The notes: generated by a model not told the origin, from the sequence alone. Numbered from the stretch's first letter, positions 1-8,801 are shown. The stretch: 64,000 nt of DNA from Amycolatopsis sp. FBCC-B4732 (GCF_023008405.1 NZ_CP095376.1:3930001-3994000); one strand, 5' to 3'. A program made the numbers and translations.

Positions 1-555
1 CGCGGCCAGCCCGATGTTGGAGACCGACCCGGAATCCGCGGCCTTGGTGTCGTTGCCCATCGCCCACCGGGCCGCGACCGGCATCAGGCTGAGCCCGATC
101 ACCGTGATCACCGTGCCGGTCACGACCGGCGGGAAGTACTTCACCAGCCGGGAGAACACCGGCGTGATGAGCAGGCCGAGCAGCGCGGACACGATCACCG
201 CACCGAACACCGCGGGGAGCCCGCCGTCGGCCACGATCGCGGTCATCGTCGCCACGCCGGCGAAGGAGGTGCCCTGCACCAGCGGCAGCCGGGAGCCGAA
301 GAAGGGCACGCCGTAGGACTGCAGGATCGTCGCCAGCCCGCCGATGAACAGGCACGACGCGACGAGCAGCCCGATCTCGGCGGGCGAGACGCCCGCGGCG
401 CCCCCGATGATCAGCGGGGGCGCGATGATCCCGCCGTACATGGTCAAGACGTGCTGGATGCCGTAGGCGAAGCTCTTGCCGATCCCGAGCCGTTCGTCCT
501 CGGGCCTGCCTGCCGCGGCCGCCACGTCACCCGTCTCCGGCGTGCTCTCCGCCAT
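1..555 (-). CDS. NCS2-family xanthine/uracil permease (partial)
   Basis: The N-terminal 185 residues of a nucleobase:cation symporter are visible; the rest lies beyond the left edge. After a short hydrophilic N-terminus (residues about 1-30) come the family hallmarks: a YGIQHVLTMYGG segment, then PLIIGGAAG and a glycine-rich SYGVPFFGSRLPLVQGTSFA stretch, which are typical of bacterial purine/uracil permeases (NCS2/UraA fold). It should move xanthine, uric acid or uracil with a cation across the plasma membrane. The ATG at 555 is chosen because the conserved part begins soon after it. Substrate cannot be told from this fragment. Confidence 0.85.
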   Translation of the reverse strand, partial: MAESTPETGDVAAAAGRPEDERLGIGKSFAYGIQHVLTMYGGIIAPPLIIGGAAGVSPAEIGLLVASCLFIGGLATILQSYGVPFFGSRLPLVQGTSFAGVATMTAIVADGGLPAVFGAVIVSALLGLLITPVFSRLVKYFPPVVTGTVITVIGLSLMPVAARWAMGNDTKAADSGSVSNIGLAA

Positions 556-670
556 CGAATCCGCCTCTCGGTAGGAGCGAGCGACGGCCCGCCACCCGGC
601 CTTCCACAGTTTCGTTCTGCGGAGACTAACTTCCGCATGGCAGAACAAGCAACAGCCGGATCGCGCGGTG

Positions 671-1356
671 CTACTTCAGGACGCTGACCGCGCGGGCGAT
701 GACCAGCAACGACGTCAGCACCTTCGCCCGCGACGACAGCGGCACGGTGTCGGTGGGGCTGAACGCCGTCGAGTTGGTCACCGACACGTACAGGTAGTCC
801 ACCAGCGTCGGTATCCAGTCGGCCTTGACGCTGGACCCTTCGGCGACCTCCTCGACGGTGTCGGCGTTCTCGTCCTGGGAGAACCGGAAATCGGCCAGCG
901 GGAGATCGGCGCGGCCGGACTGGGTCGCTTGACCGGGCCGCCCCGGTCGAGCTCCCAGTAGGCCGGCCCGAACGCGATCAGGTTGGCCAGCCAGACCTGC
1001 AGCGCGCCGAGCAGCAGAGCCTGGCCGTCGCCGGCCGCACCGGCGACCAGGTCGTGGATGAGCAGCGCCAGCGCTCCCAGGTTGGTGACGCCGATGACGA
1101 CGACCAGCGAGAGCGACAGGACGCGGGAGATCCTGGTCTGCCGGGTGACGCGCCGCGGGTTGATCGCGACCAGCGGCACCAGCAGCAGGATTTCCAGCGC
1201 GGGCACGACGAACCGGGGCGCGACCAGCAGCTGTTCGGGCAGGGCCAGGTAGAGCGCGATGGCCACGAGGGTCGCGACGGCGGCCGGCAGCCGGGCCTCG
1301 CCGCGGCGCTGGTGACGGGGGTGACGGGTCCGAGCCTCGGCCCGATCGGCTGGCAT
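671..1356 (-). pseudogene. Conserved actinobacterial membrane protein, single frameshift
   Basis: The ATG at 1356 has a GAGGAG ribosome site. About four hydrophobic segments follow (from residue ~25), ending with a conserved-looking AYWELDRGG motif near residue 140. At about 925-935 the frame breaks: the first frame continues as low-complexity Arg/Pro sequence, whereas the neighbouring frame gives a coherent C-terminus (ADFRFSQDE, then YLYVSVTNSTAFSPTDT, ending VLTSLLVIARAVSVLK and a stop at 671-673). One missing base explains this. Everything else is intact, so it is either a recent null mutation or a sequencing error. I recognise the layout as a small conserved membrane protein of actinomycetes but do not know its function. 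Confidence 0.6.
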
Positions 1357-1581
1357 GGTGGCGGCTCCTCGCGCACGGCCGCGGACCGGCCCCTGGTCAT
1401 GAGACCGCCAGCCCAGTCCCCCGCCACGGCCGCGCATTTCGGCGAACGATCGCACGCTTTGCCGTGCTCGCGCTCACCTCCGCCGAAATGCGACCCGACC
1501 GGAATTGCCCGTGCCGCGCACGAATGGCGGAGCGGTTTTCCGGCGGCCTGTTTCAGCAGCAGGCCGCCGGAGCGCCGCCGA

Positions 1582-2184
1582 TCAGTACGGGTGGGGTGCG
1601 TAGACCGTTTGGACGGTCGTGGTCGAGTAGGTGACGTTGTTGTAGGTGGCTTGCTGTTCGCAGGTCACGGTCACCGCCGCACCCGGCGGGACGCTGCCGG
1701 TGTTGTAGGTGACGGTGGTCTTGGTGGCCTTGTCCTCGTGGTCGGAGCCGGAGCCGCCGTAGGTGTCGTGGCAGGACACGCGGGTGTCGCGCGCGTCGAG
1801 GCCGTCGCCGTTGGCGCGTTCGAACCGGATGTAGCTCTGCACCCGGGCGGACTTGACCGGGCTGCCGCCGGAGTAGGAGTCCCAGCGCAGCACGGTGGTG
1901 TAGGCGTGGACGCGGTAGCCCGTGCCGCAGTCCGGGGTGTAGGACGTCACCGATCCGCTGTAGACGGGCGTGCCCTGGTTGGCGCAGGTCGTCGGAGCGG
2001 GCGTGGTGGGCGGCGGCGTACCGGGGTCCCCCGGGAGACCGGGATCGCCGCCGCACCCCTCTTCGGGACACTGCGGCTCCACCGTGGACGCTTGGGCCGC
2101 CGGAAGGGTGACCGCGGTTTCCAGACCGCAACAGATCATCGCCGCGGCGACAACCGCGGCCAATCGCGTAATCGAAGTTTTCAC
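1582..2184 (-). CDS. Secreted hypothetical protein
   Basis: About 200 residues. Started at the GTG at 2184 it opens with a classical signal peptide (positively charged KTSITR, then a hydrophobic core, with a likely cut after AAQA near residue 32). The mature part begins with a short Cys/Gly/Pro-rich linker (PQCPEEGCGG, PPPTTPAPTT) and then a Thr/Tyr-rich beta-strand-like domain with several cysteines (TPDCGTGYRVHAYTT, RVSCHDTYGG, VTCEQQATYNN), likely disulfide-bonded outside the cell. An ATG at 2208 in the same frame is an alternative start. No enzyme motif was recognised. Confidence 0.6.
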   Translation of the reverse strand: MKTSITRLAAVVAAAMICCGLETAVTLPAAQASTVEPQCPEEGCGGDPGLPGDPGTPPPTTPAPTTCANQGTPVYSGSVTSYTPDCGTGYRVHAYTTVLRWDSYSGGSPVKSARVQSYIRFERANGDGLDARDTRVSCHDTYGGSGSDHEDKATKTTVTYNTGSVPPGAAVTVTCEQQATYNNVTYSTTTVQTVYAPHPY

Positions 2185-2372
2185 GGTTCTGCATTCGCAG
2201 AGGATCATGAACTCGTTACACAACTTCTTGCCGATTTCAGCCGATCTCGTCGCGCATTGGCGGAGTACTCCGAATGGGCGCGGGTAAAAATTGTCGTGGC
2301 GGCAAAAGCACCGTGGGCGCAAGCCGCGCGGTCGGGCACGGTCGTGGTTCACGAACCGAGTGGAGGCTCACC

Positions 2373-2765
2373 GTGCCGCGTCGCCGTCTGCCCGAACGCG
2401 CCACGCCGGAGGGGGCGGGCCGGATCTTCCTGCCGGTGATGCTGGTCGTCTTCGGCCTGGGCACGATCGTGCTGCTGATCGCCGGGATCTCGGTGCTGTC
2501 CGGCGACCTCGCCCACGGCGGTGAGACCTCACCGTGGTTCCTGCTCGCCCTGTTCGCGACCGCGGTCCAGCTGATCGCGCTGGTGGCCCTGGCTTTCCGC
2601 CGCCGGTGGGGCGCCCGGGTGTTCGGCGCGGCGTTCGTGACCGGCACGGCGCTGGACCTCTTGTCCTTCAGCGGGGTGAGCGGTGCGCTGGTCGCCGTCA
2701 AGATCCTGGTCGCCGGGGTCCTCGCGGCGGCGATCCTGGTCCGCTGGGACGACCTCGTCGCCTGA
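2373..2765 (+). CDS. Small integral membrane protein
   Basis: 130 residues from a GTG at 2373, chosen because GGAGG sits 7 bases upstream and the sequence before it is not protein-like. Basic N-terminus (VPRRRLPERATPEG) followed by about four hydrophobic helices (FLPVMLVVFGLGTIVLLIAG, then WFLLALFATAVQLIALVALAF, and two more near residues 88-122). Unknown function; no conserved polar motif. It converges on the TetR gene at 2788, separated by a hairpin at 2759-2781. Confidence 0.65.
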   Translation: MPRRRLPERATPEGAGRIFLPVMLVVFGLGTIVLLIAGISVLSGDLAHGGETSPWFLLALFATAVQLIALVALAFRRRWGARVFGAAFVTGTALDLLSFSGVSGALVAVKILVAGVLAAAILVRWDDLVA

Positions 2766-2781
2766 GCCACCGGCTCAGGCG
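2759..2781. terminator. Hairpin between convergent genes
   Basis: Perfect 10-bp arms CGCCTGAGCC / GGCTCAGGCG with a 3-base loop, overlapping the stop codon of the gene at 2373-2765 and lying just past the end of the TetR gene. Probably a two-way terminator; there is no T-tract. Confidence 0.6.
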
Positions 2782-2787
2782 CGGCTT

Positions 2788-3375
2788 TCACCTCGGGGAG
2801 CGCAACGCCTGAGCGGCTTCGCCGGCCAGCGTCAGCAGCTCGTCCAGCACTTCGGCCGCGAGGTCGGCCAGCGACCCCTCCTCGCGCAGCCACCGGCCGA
2901 ACGCGATCCCGAACACCGTGGCCCCCGATTCCGCCGCGAGGGTGGCCGCGGGCTCGCCGACGCCGCGGGCGCGCAGGGCATCGGCGACCGTCGTGGCCAG
3001 CGTCGTCAGCTTGTGACGCTCCCGTTCCTGCAGCGCGGGGTGGCGGTCGATCACGGACTGCCGCGTGCGGGAGTGCGGACGGCGCTCGTCCGGGAAGAAG
3101 GCCGACGACGACCGCAGCGCCGAGGCGACGACCTCGAGCGGTGACGCCTCCGGCGGGGCCGCGGCGATGCCGTCGAGGAAGGCCTGGACCAGCAGTTCCT
3201 GCCCTTGGAAGAGGACTTCGCGCTTGTCGCTGAAGTGCCGGAAGAAGGTGCGCTCGGTCAGGCCGACGGCCTGCGCGATCTCCGCGGCGGTCGTCTGCTC
3301 GTAGCCGCGGGTGGCGAACAGTTCGAGCGCGGCCTGCTGCAGCCGCTCCGCGGTCCCGGGTTCCCAGCGCACCAT
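2788..3375 (-). CDS. TetR-family transcriptional regulator
   Basis: 195 residues. The N-terminal DNA-binding domain is clear: ALELFATRGYEQTTAAEIAQ, then AVGLTERTFFRHFSDKREVL, the TetR helix-turn-helix (residues ~15-58). The C-terminal part is a helical ligand domain with TIGR/TetR_C-like features (FGRWLREEG). Start is the ATG at 3375; an upstream ATG/GTG in frame would run into the operator. It is divergent from the SDR gene at 3483, and two similar palindromes lie between them (3392-3408 and 3426-3442), so it probably represses both itself and that gene, released by an unknown ligand. Confidence 0.9.
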   Translation of the reverse strand: MVRWEPGTAERLQQAALELFATRGYEQTTAAEIAQAVGLTERTFFRHFSDKREVLFQGQELLVQAFLDGIAAAPPEASPLEVVASALRSSSAFFPDERRPHSRTRQSVIDRHPALQERERHKLTTLATTVADALRARGVGEPAATLAAESGATVFGIAFGRWLREEGSLADLAAEVLDELLTLAGEAAQALRSPR

Positions 3376-3391
3376 GCCACCGAGTCTAGTG

Positions 3392-3408
3392 ATGACAGCG
3401 CCTGACAT
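3392..3408. promoter_or_regulatory. Putative TetR operator 1
   Basis: ATGACAGCGCCTGACAT, a 17-bp imperfect palindrome (arms ATGACAG/CTGACAT, 3-base centre) 17 bp upstream of the TetR start codon. It matches operator 2 in arm sequence and spacing. Confidence 0.55.
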
Positions 3409-3424
3409 AAAGGAGTACGGTGGC

Positions 3425-3456
3425 GATGTCAGCGACTGACGTCGGTCACTGACATC
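3425..3456. promoter_or_regulatory. Putative TetR operator 2 (compound)
   Basis: ATGTCAGCGACTGACGT at 3426-3442 repeats the 7-3-7 layout of operator 1. A further CTGACATC at 3449-3456 forms a perfect 8-bp inverted pair with GATGTCAG at 3425-3432, so this element may bind two dimers. It sits 27 bp before the SDR start codon, where repression of that gene would be expected. Confidence 0.55.
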
Positions 3457-3482
3457 ACATCTTCCTCGAAGGAGTTCACGCC

Positions 3483-4376
3483 ATGCGCGTTTTCGTCACC
3501 GGAGCCTCCGGCTGGATCGGCACGGCTGTCGCCGGCGAACTGCTCGCCGCCGGCCACGAGGTCACCGGGCTGGCCCGCTCGGCCGCGTCCGCCGCGAAGC
3601 TCGAAGCGGCCGGCGTCCAGGTCCGGCGCGGCGACCTCGACGACCTGGCCGGTCTCCGCGCCGGCGCCGAGGCGGCCGACGCGGTCATCCACCTGGCCAA
3701 CAAGCACGACTTCGCCGACCAGGCCGCCTCCAACGCGGCCGAGCGGGCCGCCGTCGAGACCATCGGCGACGCGCTCGCCGGCACCGGCCGCCCGTTCCTG
3801 CTGGCCTCGGGGGTCGCGGGCCTGGTGCAGGGCAAGCCCGCCACCGAAGCCGACGCGTCCCCGTTCCACGGCCCGGACTCCCCGCGCGGCGGCGCCGAGA
3901 ACCTCGCGCTCGGGTTCACCGACCGCGGCCTGCACCCGGTGAGCCTCCGGTTCTCCCCGACCGTGCACGGCACCGGCGACCACGGGTTCATCGCGCACCT
4001 GTCCGCGATCGCCCGCGAGAAGGGCGTGGCCGGCTACCCCGGCGACGGCACCAACCGCTGGGCCGCGGTGCACGTCGGCGACGCCGCGCGCATGGTCGTC
4101 CTCGGCTTGGAGAAGGCCCCGGCGGGCAGCCGCCTGCACGCGGTCGCCGAGGAAGGCGTGCCGACGAAGGTGATCGCCGAAGCGATCGGGCGGGCGTTCG
4201 ACCTGCCGGTCGCTTCGATCGACGCCGACGACGTCCCGGGCCACTTCGGGTGGATCGGCGCGTTCTTCGCGATGGACCTGGCGGCCACGAGCACCGCCAC
4301 GCGGGAACTGCTGGGCTGGACGCCGACCGGGCGCACGCTGATCGAGGACCTCGACGGCGGCGCCTACTCGGGCTAG
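3483..4376 (+). CDS. SDR-family NAD(P)-dependent epimerase/reductase
   Basis: 297 residues, extended SDR fold. The Rossmann glycine motif VTGASGWIG (GxxGxxG) is at residues ~6-14; GDLDD, VIHLAN and the later SLRFSPTVHG and GTNRWAAVHVGDAARM match NAD-dependent epimerases of the NmrA/nucleoside-diphosphate-sugar type. The usual active-site Tyr-x3-Lys is not obvious (the region reads GPDSPRGGAEN), so this may be an atypical member. AAGGAG lies 7 bases before the ATG. The divergent TetR gene and shared operators suggest it is induced by a small molecule that it helps to modify. Confidence 0.85.
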   Translation: MRVFVTGASGWIGTAVAGELLAAGHEVTGLARSAASAAKLEAAGVQVRRGDLDDLAGLRAGAEAADAVIHLANKHDFADQAASNAAERAAVETIGDALAGTGRPFLLASGVAGLVQGKPATEADASPFHGPDSPRGGAENLALGFTDRGLHPVSLRFSPTVHGTGDHGFIAHLSAIAREKGVAGYPGDGTNRWAAVHVGDAARMVVLGLEKAPAGSRLHAVAEEGVPTKVIAEAIGRAFDLPVASIDADDVPGHFGWIGAFFAMDLAATSTATRELLGWTPTGRTLIEDLDGGAYSG

Positions 4377-4393
4377 CCGTTCGCGCGGGCCGG

Positions 4394-4990
4394 TCAACCG
4401 CCCAGCAGTGCCTTCACCCAGGCGTTGATGCGCTGCTGGGCGGGCAGGCCGGTCGGCGGGGTCATCCCGACGAACCCGTGGGGCGACTCCGGCCACACCG
4501 CCGGCTCGCTCTCGCCCCGGCCGCGCCGGCGGCATCCCGTGCAGGTCGGCGTACAGCGGTGAGACGCCGCCGTCGCGCAGCTGCTCGGGGCCGAAGCCGG
4601 GGAACGCCAGGCCGGCGCACTGGTCGATCCAGTGCGGCGGCAGCACCGGGGTGCCCGGCCCGGCCGAGCGCCGGCTCGGTGTCTTCGCGAGGTCGTAGAC
4701 GCCGAACGCCAGGCTCGCGCCCACGACTTTCCGGAACACGTCGGGGTGGCCGTCCCGCAGCCGCAGCAACGTCCGCGCCGCCAGGTTCCCGCCCGCCGAG
4801 TAGCCGGACACGACGATCCGGTCGGTACCGAACTCTTGCTCCGCCACTTCGGCCGGCCAGACCGCCGCCGCGAGGCAGCCTTCCAGGTCGGTGGTGGGGA
4901 ACGCGTGTTCCGGCGCGAGCCGGTACCGGGTGGCACCACCGCGACGCCGGCCGTGCGGGCCGGCCGGTCGTCGACTGCGTCGTCGTCGCG
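4394..4990 (-). pseudogene. Alpha/beta hydrolase (HSL-type esterase) remnant
   Basis: Reading leftward, one frame carries YRLAPEHAFPTTDLEGC, then the nucleophile elbow SGYSAGGNLAART and FGVYDLAKTPSR to LYADLHGMPPA. The frame then jumps to ESEPAVWPESPHGFVG, which holds the catalytic His region, and ends AWVKALLGG at 4394. About 30 codons that should carry the catalytic Asp (between MPPA and ESEPAVWPE) are missing, and the N-terminal HGGG oxyanion part is gone. This is therefore a dead gene of the hormone-sensitive-lipase-like esterase family. It lies back-to-back with the glutamate synthase remnant at 5046, and both have lost their 5' ends. Confidence 0.7.
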
Positions 4991-5045
4991 CCCGCGTCCG
5001 CGATGTCCCGCAGGGCAAGACGTCCTCTCCCCGCCGTAGCACCGG

Positions 5046-5763
5046 GTCTTCACCACCCCGCGCGAGCTGGTCCGGTTCGTCGCCGCACGCGGGAGCTCGC
5101 CGGCGGGAAACCCACCGGCGGCAAGCTCTGCGCCGGGTCGCGGCGCCGGTTCTTCGCCGTCTGCAAGGCCATGCTCGACAAGGGTGTCACGCCCGACTTC
5201 ATCATCGTCGACGGCGCCGAAGGCGGGACCGGCGCCGCGCCGCCGGAATTCGCCGGCCACATCGGAACGCCGCTGACCGAAGGTCTGGTCACCGTCCACA
5301 ACGCACTGGCCGGCACCGGCCTGCGCGACCGGATCGAGCTCGGCGCCGGCGGGAAGGTCGCCGACATCGTCAAACGCCTGGTGCAGAGCGCGGACCACAC
5401 CAACGCCGCGCAGGCGACGATGTTCGCCGTCGGGTGCATCCAGGCCCAGCGCTGCCACACCCACACCTGCCCGGTCGGTGTCACCACCCAGGACGCGCGC
5501 TCGACGTCGCGGACAGATTCCTGCGCGTGGAACGGTTCCAGCGCGCCACCGTCGCGGAGGCCCAGCAGATCATGGCGTCGACGGGCGTCCGGTTCCCCGC
5601 CGGGCTGCGACCGCACATGCTGCGCCGCCGCGTCGACCCGCACCGGGTGCGCTCCTATGCCGACCTCTACGACTGGCTCGGCCCCGGGCAGCTGCCGGCC
5701 GAACCCCCGCCGGACTGGGCCCAGGACTGGGCCGCGGCCGATCCCGGCCGCTTCACCGTCTGA
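5046..5763 (+). pseudogene. FMN-binding glutamate synthase-like protein remnant
   Basis: Only the C-terminal part of a glutamate-synthase-domain protein survives. It begins VFTTPRELVRFVAA, shifts frame near 5085, and continues GGKPTGGKLC, TPDFIIVDGAEGGTGAAPPE, GTPLTEGLVTVHNAL and VGCIQAQRCHTHTCPVGV. It shifts again near 5495 and ends ALDVADRFLRVERFQRATV to DWAAADPGRFTV and a stop. The motifs GAEGGTGAAP and QRCHTxxCPVG are hallmarks of the family (FMN site and Fe-S cysteines). About 250 N-terminal residues are absent. Two frameshifts plus truncation make this a pseudogene. Confidence 0.75.
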
Positions 5764-5780
5764 CACCCGGGGGATCGCCG

Positions 5781-5823
5781 GGCCGGACACGGCCGAGGTC
5801 AGCGCTCTCGACCGTGTCCGGCC
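5781..5823. terminator. Hairpin between convergent genes
   Basis: Twelve-base arms GGCCGGACACGG and CCGTGTCCGGCC around a 19-base loop, between the glutamate synthase remnant and the S33 peptidase. Suitable as a two-way terminator. Confidence 0.5.
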
Positions 5824-5828
5824 GGCCG

Positions 5829-7526
5829 TCAACGCCCGTCGTTGAGCTCGCCGATGCTGCGGCGCACCGCGGCGCGCAACGCCGGATCACCGGCTTCGGC
5901 CGCGGCGGTCGTCGCCACGTGCGCGCCGGTGACCGGGCCCGCCACCGGGAAGACGCGATCCTCGCCGGGCAGCGGCACTCCGGGGCAGGTGACCGAACCC
6001 GGCCGGGAGTTCGCCGTCAGGAACACGTTGACCATGCCGTCGACGCAGGGGTTGCCGCCCAGCGCGTACTGGCCGTGGAACGCCGCGTCGTCGACCGAAA
6101 CCAGCGGGACGCCGGCGGTGCGGACCGCCGAACGTGCTTGCTCGTAGCCGGTTTGCGGGTCGAACTCGCCTTGGACCACCAGGACGTTGGCCGCGGCTTC
6201 GGCCGGGAGCCCGGCCAGGAGCTGCCGGGGCCGGTCGGACCAGAAGCCGCACGGCTCGGTCAGTCCGTAGGCCCAGCCGAAGATCGGGTAGCGCGGGCCC
6301 TGGCGGTCGGACAAGCTCTTGTACCAGCCGGCGGTCCTGGTCGGCTGGTCGCCGCACGCCACCGCGTACCGCGTGCCGGAAACCTTGCGGTAGTCCGGTT
6401 CCGCCGCGGCCAGCCCGGCGACGACGTCGGCGCCGCTCAGCTGCGCCAGCGGTTTGCCGAACACGGCGGCGGACCAGGTGTCCAGCTGCTGCGCGAGCGC
6501 CGCCGGGGCCTGGGCGGGCTTGCCGTCGAGCTCGCCGGCGCCGGCGATCAGGACGGCGGCGTCGAGGATCCACCGGATCTCGTTGCCGTTGCCCACGAAC
6601 AGGGCGTCGAACTGGTCCGGCGCCACGCCGAGCCCGGCGTAGAACCCGCGCAGCCGCTCGATCTTCTGCTTCACCTCGGCCGGGGTGGCGCCCAGCTGGG
6701 CGGGGAACTGGCGGGCCAGCCACGGCACGAAGACGTCGTCGGTCTGCCGCTGGCCGATCTGCGGGAACGCCTCGAAGTCCGCCTGCAGCCGGCCTTCGAA
6801 GTCGACGCTGGAGTCGAGCACGACCTTGCCCGCGCGGGCCGGGAACAACGACGCGTACTTGGCGCCGAGCCAGGTGCCGTAGGAGTACCCGAGGTAGTTG
6901 AGCTTCTCGTCGCCGAGCAGGGAGCGGATCAGGTCCATGTCGTGCGCGGTCTGCCAGGTGGTGACGAACGGCGCGATCGCGTCGCTCTGGCACGCTTCCG
7001 CGATCGCCCGCGGCGTCTTGCGGTGCTCGGCGATGCTGGTCGCCGAACGGTCACGCGCGTCGAGCGGCCCCTGCGGCAGCCGTCCCGTCGGTACCTCGCA
7101 GACGAAGCCGGTGTCCGGGGTGCCTTCGTGCCCGGTGCCGCGGGGATCCATGCCGATGAAGTCGTACCGCTCGTTCACGCTCGGTTCGAGGCCCGCCAGC
7201 GCACCCGCGAGGGAACTGCCCTGGCCGCCGGGACCGCCCGGGTTCACCAAGAGCGCGCCGGTCCGCTCCCCCGTCGCCGCGACCCGGCTGATCGACACGC
7301 TCAGGTCCACCCCGGAATCCGGGTTCGCCCAGTCCCGCGGCACGGTGATCACCGCGCATTCGGCCGGCTTCGCCCCTTCGGCGACCGGGAACGGGCACGC
7401 TCCCCACGTCACCTGCTGGCCGGTGTAGCGGTCCGGGGTGGCCGCGGCGGCGGTGGCCGCGGGGACCGCCGGAACCGCGAGCAGGACGGCGGTGGCCAAG
7501 AGCCGGGTCGCTGTTTTCTTTTTCAC
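5829..7526 (-). CDS. Secreted S33-family alpha/beta-hydrolase peptidase (tripeptidyl aminopeptidase-like)
   Basis: 565 residues from a GTG at 7526 (GAGGGG upstream). A signal peptide (KKKTATRLLATAVLLAVPAV, cut after ~residue 28) precedes an alpha/beta-hydrolase domain: VNPGGPGGQG is the oxyanion loop, LGYSYGTWLG the nucleophile elbow, and the C-terminal TAP-like domain supplies GEFDPQTGY (Asp) and AAFHGQYALG (His). This matches the exported S33 peptidases of Streptomyces and relatives that remove tripeptides or proline-started peptides outside the cell. Length is typical. It is probably a monocistronic gene and works in extracellular protein use. Confidence 0.88.
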   Translation of the reverse strand: MKKKTATRLLATAVLLAVPAVPAATAAAATPDRYTGQQVTWGACPFPVAEGAKPAECAVITVPRDWANPDSGVDLSVSISRVAATGERTGALLVNPGGPGGQGSSLAGALAGLEPSVNERYDFIGMDPRGTGHEGTPDTGFVCEVPTGRLPQGPLDARDRSATSIAEHRKTPRAIAEACQSDAIAPFVTTWQTAHDMDLIRSLLGDEKLNYLGYSYGTWLGAKYASLFPARAGKVVLDSSVDFEGRLQADFEAFPQIGQRQTDDVFVPWLARQFPAQLGATPAEVKQKIERLRGFYAGLGVAPDQFDALFVGNGNEIRWILDAAVLIAGAGELDGKPAQAPAALAQQLDTWSAAVFGKPLAQLSGADVVAGLAAAEPDYRKVSGTRYAVACGDQPTRTAGWYKSLSDRQGPRYPIFGWAYGLTEPCGFWSDRPRQLLAGLPAEAAANVLVVQGEFDPQTGYEQARSAVRTAGVPLVSVDDAAFHGQYALGGNPCVDGMVNVFLTANSRPGSVTCPGVPLPGEDRVFPVAGPVTGAHVATTAAAEAGDPALRAAVRRSIGELNDGR

Positions 7527-7588
7527 ATGACGCCCCTCGTCCGGGTGAATGATCACCCGGAGTATGGCGCGGGATCCCGGCGCCGGGA

Positions 7589-8056
7589 TCAACCGAAAGT
7601 ACGAGGAGATCCGGAGCTGTGCTCGACGCCGGCGCGCACCACGACGGTCCGCGCCACCAGGTCGCCGAGCCGCTGCCGCCGCGCGGTCACCACGATGCTG
7701 ACGACGGCCACCAGCCCGAACAGCAGCCCGTCGACGGTCATCAGGAGCCACCGGAACAGGTAGGCGCGCGCCTTCGGCCGCCCGCCGCGCAGGGTTTCGA
7801 CCCGCAGCCCCATCACCAGCATGCCGGGGGTGACGCCGCCGCGGCGCAGGGGGACCCAGATGTGGATCGCGGCGTCACACGCGTAATCGACGGCGAAGAA
7901 CGTGATCGCCGGGGCCCACAGGATCGTTTTCGGCGGTACCAAACCCCACCGCAGCAAGGGAATGACGACGAGGCCGGCCGCGAGCGCGGCGAGCATCCCC
8001 AAGCCCATGGCGAGCGCTTGGTCCAGCACCACCTGCACCACCCTGCGGCCCGCCAT
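7589..8056 (-). CDS. RDD-family membrane protein
   Basis: 155 residues from the ATG at 8056, which has a strong GGAGGGG site; longer in-frame starts run through non-protein-like sequence over the response-regulator gene. It shows three or four hydrophobic helices and the RDD-type signatures VDYACDAAIHIWVPLRRGGVTPGMLVMGLRV and RQRLGDLVARTVVVR in part. RDD proteins are small membrane proteins of mostly unknown role, some linked to transport or stress. It follows the two-component genes in the same direction, 94 bp downstream. Confidence 0.8.
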   Translation of the reverse strand: MAGRRVVQVVLDQALAMGLGMLAALAAGLVVIPLLRWGLVPPKTILWAPAITFFAVDYACDAAIHIWVPLRRGGVTPGMLVMGLRVETLRGGRPKARAYLFRWLLMTVDGLLFGLVAVVSIVVTARRQRLGDLVARTVVVRAGVEHSSGSPRTFG

Positions 8057-8150
8057 CCTCAGCCCCTCCGGCACTTCTCGCCGCCCGGCCGGGATGGTCA
8101 CCGCGCTGACCGCACACTCGGCGAGTTTCGCACACCGGTCAAGTGGTGGA

Positions 8151-8801
8151 TCACCCCAGCAACCCGCGCTGCCACGCCCAGACGGCGATCTCCGTGCGGT
8201 TCCGGAGTTCGAGCTTGCGCTGCACGCTCGCCAGGTGCGTCTTGACCGTCGAGAGGGAGACGCGGAGGTCGTCGGCGATCTCCGCGTTGGTCCGGCCGCG
8301 GGCGACCGCGAGCACCACATCGGACTCGCGGTCGGTCAGCAGGCCCGGTGTCCCCTGCGCGCGCTGCCGCGCCTGCTCGGTGAACCGGGCGAGCAGGCGC
8401 ACGGTCACCGAAGGCGACACCATCGCCTCGCCGTGGGCCGCCGCGCGGACCGCGTCCACCAGCAGCCGCGGACCGGCGTCCTTGAGCAGGAACCCGCTGG
8501 CCCCGCCGAGCAGTGCGGCGTAGACGTTCTCGTCCGCGTCGTAGGTCGTCACCACCACCACGCGGAGCGGGTGCGCGACGGCCGGCCCGGCCAGCAGCTC
8601 GGTGGCCCGCAGACCGTCCACCTTGGGCATCCGGATGTCCATCAGCGTGACGTCCGGCCGCAGTTGCCGCGCCAGCCGGACCGCGCTTTCCCCGTCGGCG
8701 GCTTCGGCGATCACTTCGATGTCCGGCGCGGCGTCCAGCACCAGCCGGAAGCCGGTGCGCACCAGCACCTGGTCGTCGGCGACGAGCACGCGGATGGTCA
8801 T
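8151..8801 (-). CDS. LuxR/NarL-family response regulator
   Basis: 216 residues. Receiver domain (VLVADDQVLVRTG; phosphoacceptor Asp55 in TLMDIRMPK; VVVVTTYD; GFLLKDAG Lys) followed by a C-terminal LuxR helix-turn-helix (LTDRESDVVLAVARGRTNAE, then STVKTHLASVQRKLELRNR). Its ATG overlaps the TGA of the histidine kinase gene (TGATG), so the pair is translationally coupled. It is expected to be phosphorylated by that kinase and bind DNA as a dimer; targets are unknown, but the neighbouring membrane genes are candidates. Confidence 0.95.
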   Translation of the reverse strand: MTIRVLVADDQVLVRTGFRLVLDAAPDIEVIAEAADGESAVRLARQLRPDVTLMDIRMPKVDGLRATELLAGPAVAHPLRVVVVTTYDADENVYAALLGGASGFLLKDAGPRLLVDAVRAAAHGEAMVSPSVTVRLLARFTEQARQRAQGTPGLLTDRESDVVLAVARGRTNAEIADDLRVSLSTVKTHLASVQRKLELRNRTEIAVWAWQRGLLG

